Of a stretch of DNA of 64,000 nucleotides, positions 57,936 through 64,000 are shown in pieces; position 1 is the stretch's first letter, and the number at the start of each line of letters is the position of its first letter. The notes beneath the pieces are model-generated. The model worked only from the letters and a program-made list of their open reading frames with translations. It was not told the DNA's origin and did no database searches. The DNA is from Oxytricha trifallax (lineage: Eukaryota; Ciliophora; Spirotrichea; Sporadotrichida; Oxytrichidae): contig ARYC01017612.1 in the NCBI GenBank assembly GCA_000711775.1, positions 59,154 to 123,153 on the forward strand, in the 5' to 3' direction. Position numbers and translations under genes: made by a program.

Positions 57936-58443
57936 TGTCAAAAATTGCGAGGTTTTAGAGTTCTTGATTTCAGAACTGTCTATAAAAGGATGCTGATCAA
58001 AACAATTGAGCAGAAGTTGGAAATTTGCTAGATTATCACTGCATTCTCAAGAATTCGAAAAGTCTGATGCTTAGTTTATCTCCTCTCTCGCATAATTATG
58101 CAATTCTTGGAAAAGTTGTATTTAAAGCGAGTTTAGTAGAACTATAGCCAAAGTTGCTCAACTCCTCTCTTGTTCACTCTGAGCTGATACGCAATTACAA
58201 TACAGAGTGCATTCGTCCAGAATTTGATGACACTCGTCAAAAATTCATAATTGTTTGAGCAGGCTTATGAATATTGCGATTTTGGAGGGTCTCAATGAAT
58301 TTACGGATTAATTTTAAGTTCAGTATTAGTAACAGCAGTAATAGCAGCAGCAATAGTAGTTACAGTAGTATTGACGATGCAAAAATTATAAGTGCTTATA
58401 GAATTTTCATTGTAAGGTGCAATTAGTAGTTTTTAGAAGAATC

Positions 58444-61400
58444 TCATACAAAGCCATATCTCAGAGTATGAATCCACTTCTTGATGTTGATGCTGAATGC
58501 CCAGAGTCCTCGAACATCATCCTCGCTCATATTTTTAATTATCTCTTGGATGCGCTTGACCAGTTGCACTCTAAATGTTTGTTATGATAGTATACTTACT
58601 TGCTAATGATGTTCTGCTGCTTGAGGTTCTTTTTTATGTATGCAAACAACTATTCGATTGGGTTGAGCCAGGGCGAGTATTCTGCGTTGAAAAGAACATT
58701 GACTTTGAAGCGACGAGCAGTCGCAAGCATCTCTGAATATTTATGAATTATCGCATTATCCATCAAGAGCACCACCTTCTTATTGCATAAATCTTTGTCA
58801 GTTCTTATACTTCTTAGCGTCTGATAGATAAAGTTTTCGAATAGTACTGAATCGAATCCTCCTTCAATTATTTGAGTCGATACCACTCTATCAACCGCAA
58901 TTGCAGCTATCAGACTCATAGAGTATTGCTATCTCTTCATTATTTATTTTTCAATAGACAACTGCCTAGCTTTTAAACCATAATCACCTAAATTGGCAAG
59001 CATTTCCTTTTGATATTGTGAGATTGGTTTATAGTTTAAATTAAGCTGGATTTGATCTGACAACAATGCTATGGGTTTGATACCATCCTTTGATTCTTCA
59101 AGTTGGCTCTGATTTGGTTATAGGTCACCTATAAGAGAGGTTGAATAAATTTGAGAACGATAGCAGAGTTGTCATGATAATAGTCTGATGATAGTATGCA
59201 TAATGATTTGGAGTCTAAAGTTAGATATGTTGATTTTGTGGAATCTGGAACCATGCAACCATGAGATATCTTCAGGGTATCTTCATCTGGAACCATACAA
59301 CCTGAGTGCTGAATCCTGTAATTTAAGTTCAGATCCATACAACTTGGATTGATACAACTTGGATCCATACAACCTGGAATCATACAACATGGATCCATAC
59401 AACCTTAGCGCGGATTCATGCAATCATTGAGCAGAACCATCCAATCCAATAGATATCTTCAGGGTATCTTCATCTAGCATTGGAGTTGAAATCATCCTAT
59501 AATTTCCAGAGATTATTTTTAGACTTTCATCTCTCTCGCTCTTAATGCTATCAAAGATAAGTAATCGCTCCAACTCAGTTCAATAGGATAGTTTACCAAA
59601 GTCAAGAATAGAACCAACATATCATAGACTATCATCATGCAACAACCATCAACTTTCAAATTCAACTACTTGTACTTACACTCATCTATATTCGAGCTGC
59701 TTAATGCTGAGAGCGATAGCTTTCTAGGAGTTAGCTGAATCACTTTTCTCTATCTCTAACTTAACAAAGACCTGCTTGATTTCTTCAAAGTCGATTGCAA
59801 CTTTAGTTTTGATACTCTGTCGATCAATGGCGTGAGCCCTGAATGAATTCGTTTAATCTGTTCATCATCCGAAGTGACTTTCTTGACAGTGCTCTGCAAC
59901 TTCAAATTTCTGAACTTCTTCAGAGTACTCTATTAGTATTGGGCACTGTCTTCCACTTCAGGAATAGGAGATAAATTTTTATTCAGCTTCTGCTTAGCTT
60001 ACAAATTCTAACGAGGTGGAGTTTGCATAAGAACTGACTTCTAAAAATAATCCAATAACAAATGTGATCAAATCGCTTACTTTAGAACTGCTTGATGATT
60101 TCTCTGATTTCTAAAAATTAGATTGCTTTGCAAACTTGGTCAAACTACTATTACTAGAATGAGATTTTGAAATTGGTTTTGCTTTAGTCTACAATAGTGA
60201 ATGATGATTGGATGATAACGAAGCATTAGCAGCAGCTTAAAGCTTAAGCTTTGAGTAGTATTTTAAGCAGGCAAATTTCTTGATCTTATAAATGAAACTG
60301 CATCCGATTCATTTGATGATTCCTAAAATTATTTATCATTCAACTGCTTGCCAAGCAGCATCTCTCCATACTACAACTCCTTATCGCCTGCGATGATTTT
60401 ACTGCGATTCTTGGTTGTGATGAGTTTAGTATCTCTCTCACTCCTCTTGCCAAGAATGCTCTTTTGATTTAGTGCCCACTTTTTAGGAGGCAAGTAGTCG
60501 GATCTGAAATTACTTTCATCAACTGATATAATTACTGCATCCTCACTTAAGAATTATGACAGTAGTCAACTCACCCATGAGCGCTTGCTGTTATAAGCTG
60601 GATCTCTATATTTGATATTCGCTGCTTCTGTCTTACCAAACTTCAAATGAAACTACTCCTTGAGAATTTTATGAATCGTTGAGATGCAAGCATACTTTGA
60701 ATGTATACTATAATGGCGAACTCGTTTTCATTTCTTGCAATCGATTATGTATATTTCTTCCAGTGCATTGATAAATCCCAACTTCCTCAATGCATTCGAC
60801 AACTGCAGCAACCAGCTGCTCATTATCTCTCTCCCTCCTCTTGCCAGATTTTTTAGGTTCTTAAGGAGGCAATACTTAGGTTCTTAATTCATGCTTAAAC
60901 TTCTCAACAGTTCTTGATACAAACTCTGCTGTCACTCGCAACTTCTTAGAAATTTACTTTGGCTTCAACTAATCTTCCATATACATTTTACTATCTCAAG
61001 TCGCTTATGTGCAAGCTTTGCTTCTCAAGGCTTTAAATAGGGATTGTTTTCTTAAAGACGATTAGAGTATAGCTGGCTTGAATTTTAAATCAGAGATAGA
61101 AATCCAGTTTGAATCAACTGCGTTGATTGCTATCTTTAGTAGATCCAGATATCTAAATATAATTGCATTAGAGTTATTCTTAAATTTTAGATTATTCTAC
61201 TTACCAACTTTGATTTGCGAAAATTATTTAAGAACTGCTCAAGGTATTAGCAGAGGGAATCGTCGTTGAGCAAGCTCTTCAAATCTATAACATCTTTCAA
61301 ATATGCATCGATTCCTTCTAATGGCATCTATATGATCAAACCTCCTTGCAAGGAACCCACTTGAGGAGGAACCTCACCAGAGTTGAGCAGAATTCCTGTA

Positions 61401-61620
61401 TTGTATGAATATTTTGCAGGAGCAACCACTTGCACGAAATTCTTTCCTAAAATCACAGGTCCCCACTTCGTAATTTGCTTATCTTAAACCTTGATTCAAC
61501 TTTGCTTGATGTTTTGAAATAAATACTGGCTTAGATGATCGTCGCTGACGATCGAGTGTTGCGATAGCTCTTGCAAAGATTGCGATAGTTATTCAGATTG
61601 CTCGCTAAGGAGATTTGATT
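58444..61620 (-). pseudogene. DDE transposase of C2
   Basis: The same exons as C1: DDE exon with LLMDNAIIHKYSEML and AEYSPWLNPIE (58650-58919), linker exon (59700-60000; no TGA here where C1 has one), first catalytic Asp near 60520 and the 5' exon VILGKNFVQVVAPAKYSY near 61430. It has small frame disruptions in the N-terminal exons relative to C1. Neither copy is clearly intact, but they complement each other in showing the ancestral gene. Confidence 0.7.
59240..59465. repeat. CCATACAACCTGGAT minisatellite in the C2 transposase intron
   Basis: About eight imperfect units, bracketed on both sides by ATATCTTCAGGGTATCTTCATCT. Equivalent position to 48475-48650 in C1, but unit number and order differ. 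Confidence 0.85.
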
Positions 61621-61819
61621 TTAGCGCTGCTTTCATTTTTAAATTAGAAGTATTTAATATAATAACTTAGTGTTATAGTATATTTTAAAATTCAAGATTT
61701 TCATTGATAGCTTAAATTAATCTTATAACTACATGCTTATATTAAACTTAATATCGAGCTATCTTAAGACTATTATATTATGTTAATATTATTAATTATC
61801 AAACTTGCTAATGCAGCGC

Positions 61820-62110
61820 TCCTTCATAACAGATTCGCGAGGATAAGTTCTCACTGAACTTAAGTGCTTCAATTCATGGAACAGTCACTTGAGCAATACA
61901 CAATCGTCTTTGGCATTCAACTTGCCTTTCACACTATCAGAACCATATAAATCTAAGGTCTATTCCTGGGTGACAACTAAGAGCTTATCTAATTTGTGAT
62001 TGAAATCATGAACCTCAGGTACAGACCTGCTTAAACATAAGAGATGGGTTGAGCAATTAATTGCAAGCTTGAACAAGCTTAGAATTATTATGTTTGATTA
62101 ATTGCAACTG
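61820..62110 (-). pseudogene. Small minus ORF of C2, degenerate
   Basis: Matches the small ORF of C1 (VVHDFNHKLDKLLVVTQEQ, then SVKGKLNAKDDCVLLK) with a TGA inside. Confidence 0.5.
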
Positions 62111-62203
62111 TTAAGCAATATAATATGCAAAGAGGTTTATGCCTAGCAATTGATGCTTTATTATTAATAAGTTATTATTTTATAATCAATAATTATATCA
62201 AAG

Positions 62204-62762
62204 AATGAAGTCAAGCAAAACTACAAAGCAGCACTGCTTCACTTTCATGCATTCCTCTAAAGCACCTGGTGGATACATCGTAGAAATTTATAAGGCAAGT
62301 AATTAATCAATGTTGATGCATTCACAAAGTATAGGTGATCGACGAGCGATTCAAGCGCACATTCAAGTTTTAAGTTGATCCTCAAAGAGGCTTCAAGAAT
62401 GTTGTAAATTTGGAGGTTGCAGAGAACGAACCAGTTGTTGCAGTAACCTATAAGTGGTGCGGATATCACAACGTAAGTTTATCCATTCAAGAAGGAAGAC
62501 CCATACATGCACTAAGTGTATATACTTCTTGATCCTGAAGATTCTTCTGATGGTTGGTTCTTCAGCTTTGATAATGACAGTCTAATTCAAGTAGAGTAAG
62601 TCTTTATTTTTAAATCTTTGCTAACGCACAATTCATAGCTAAATCAAGGGAGATTACAGAAATACTATAAATAAGTATGATGAAGAAATTAGAAAGCAGT
62701 TGACATAGCAAGAAATGCCAGAACCCTAAGAATTCGTTGGAGCAGTAAATTTTTTTGTGTGA
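62204..62762 (+). pseudogene. Accessory protein gene of C2, frameshifted
   Basis: ATG 62204 and the same three-exon structure as 51464-52033, including the GC-AG first intron and TGA at 62760-62762. Exon 2 has a two-base deletion after YKWCGYHNV relative to C1, which breaks the frame. Confidence 0.65.
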
Positions 62763-64000
62763 TTAAGATGAATAGTTAGTTATTAAAAGCAGCTAACTGC
62801 AATGGTGATAACACCCTTTATTCCCTACACTTTGTTGAATTACCTAAGTTTTTACAAATAATGCTTTAAAGCGCTAATTTAATTGCATTAAGTTAAACCT
62901 AAATTGCCTTAATTAGTCAAAGTAGTGAATACACTTTAAGTTTTTTCTAAAATTGCTTTTTGATATTTTGTCATTTTGTAATTTAAAAAGCAAAGCTTTT
63001 ACAACTAATTGAAAACTCCTTCAAAAATTTTCTCAGCTAATGCTCAAATTTTTACTCAAACAAATCATAGTCTATAATATAATCTAAAGATTTGCAATTC
63101 CCTAACCTAATAGTCTATAACCATAATTTCAATTTAAAAGTAATTACTGTGCTTATCAAACAATCATCTCAATTTTTAGATTGTTGTAATTCAAGGCAAA
63201 CGAACCAACTATTATCCTACCTAAAGACTATGCTAACTAACCTTATCATTCACAGAAACAGATTTTAAATTTATTTGCATCTCTTAATTACTCTTGTAAG
63301 ATTGCTGGGCTTTGATAATTACTTCACTCATTATTCTGAAGTTGACTAAGTTGCTATGATCTTTAAACTTAATGATACCTATAAATGAATTAATAAAATA
63401 ATTGATGGTTTGATTTGAAAAATTGCTTGAGTTCATCCCATAAATGCGCGCATTTGATTTTCTTCATAGTTCCTATAATAAAAGATTAACAAAATACTTA
63501 GCCTTCGATTATCTGAAAATTGATTTTCCTTTTTTTGATTTACTCTGCCATTCCACACTCTGATTTGATTTTCTGAAATTCTGATTCTCGCTAAAACTTA
63601 CCATTTTTTAAAATTAAACAAGTCAGGATGAGTTTCTTCGTGCTTCCCCTTGGTACACACCAGTGAATCAAAGCTTCCAATATCAATTGATTCAAAGATG
63701 TGAAGGTTGGCTACTGCTCAGCTAGCGTCTTCCAGTACCCACTAGTGAGAGGGATCTCCGAGCAAGAACGAATAAAATCTTCCAATATATTTTAAGCATT
63801 CTCACCACCTCAATCCAGTCAAAAAAAAGCTTCCAGTATCATTTAGTTGACCACCCGAAACTCATCCTAAATAAAATATTACACTGCATTGCTTAAGTAG
63901 GGCTTGCGCCACCACCACCCATTTTAATATTCAAGTGGTTGGTAAGTAGTGATTCAGCAAAACTAGGTTTTGATTTTAATTGAATGAAGTCTTGATTTTT
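62763..64000. other. AT-rich tail of C2
   Basis: No coding frame. GCTTAAGTAGGGC at about 63892 matches the C1 tail at 52920. Three CTTCCA(G)TAT-containing short segments near 63670, 63780 and 63830 are repeated with slight changes. Confidence 0.45.

Larger units (their letters stand above)
57405..64000. mobile_element. DDE transposon C, copy 2, running to the window edge
   Basis: Same order as C1 at a spacing of about 10.8 kb: GTGGTCAAA block, transposase on minus, small minus ORF, small plus ORF, AT-rich tail. It begins about where the hairpin ends (TTATTGATAAAATTC). The two copies are in direct orientation. Confidence 0.75.

Overview
This window looks like germline (micronuclear) DNA of a spirotrichous ciliate of the Oxytricha/Stylonychia (Sterkiella) type. 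Reading frames are long only if TAA and TAG are read as glutamine and TGA as stop. The DNA is very AT-rich. Genes are cut by short AT-rich segments bounded by short direct repeats (IESs with pointers) as well as by GT-AG introns. There are also transposons whose ends are the 17-bp telomeric sequence CAAAACCCCAAAACCCC, the hallmark of Oxytricha telomere-bearing elements (TBEs). Species assignment is inference.

Layout: 1-2206, two minus-strand hypothetical genes, the first cut by the window edge. About 2720-8000, a TBE-related transposon (element A) with an SF2 helicase, a 22-kDa-type ORF and a DDE transposase. 8205-8352, a minisatellite. 8959-10612, a serine hydroxymethyltransferase gene with four IESs and a mitochondrial-type leader. 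11091-13657, a FYVE + WW-domain gene with several in-frame TGAs. 13900-18009, a complete 4.1-kb TBE (57-kDa zinc-finger/kinase, 22-kDa, 42-kDa transposase) inserted in a second, decayed helicase element (element B, to about 22345), which also holds a MORN-repeat gene fragment. 22340-27707, three hypothetical genes. 28160-32287, a glycerol-3-phosphate acyltransferase gene with IESs and a MITE-like insert. 32440-33723, a P/Y/Q-rich coiled-coil gene. 34230-37706, a PG-rich, cilium-type gene interrupted by a 1.56-kb IES that carries its own two-ORF, GC-richer cassette. 37860-42602, an NRF-6-like membrane acyltransferase gene interrupted by a 1.2-kb mini-TBE. 42780-45149, two coiled-coil genes with a second MITE. 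45175-46620, two truncated TBE ends. 46621-64000, two copies (C1, C2) of another intron-rich DDE transposon family, separated by a repeat-rich stretch with a 0.5-kDa-residue-scale ORF (about 517 codons) carrying a papain-like fragment and by a large hairpin.

The genes appear to be ordinary somatic genes in macronuclear-destined segments. For several inserts (mini-TBE, both MITEs, the two-ORF IES, several short IESs), removing the insert plus one copy of the flanking repeat restores the reading frame. This is the strongest internal evidence that they are eliminated precisely during development. The transposon proteins (DDE transposases, helicase, zinc-finger kinase) would be germline-limited.
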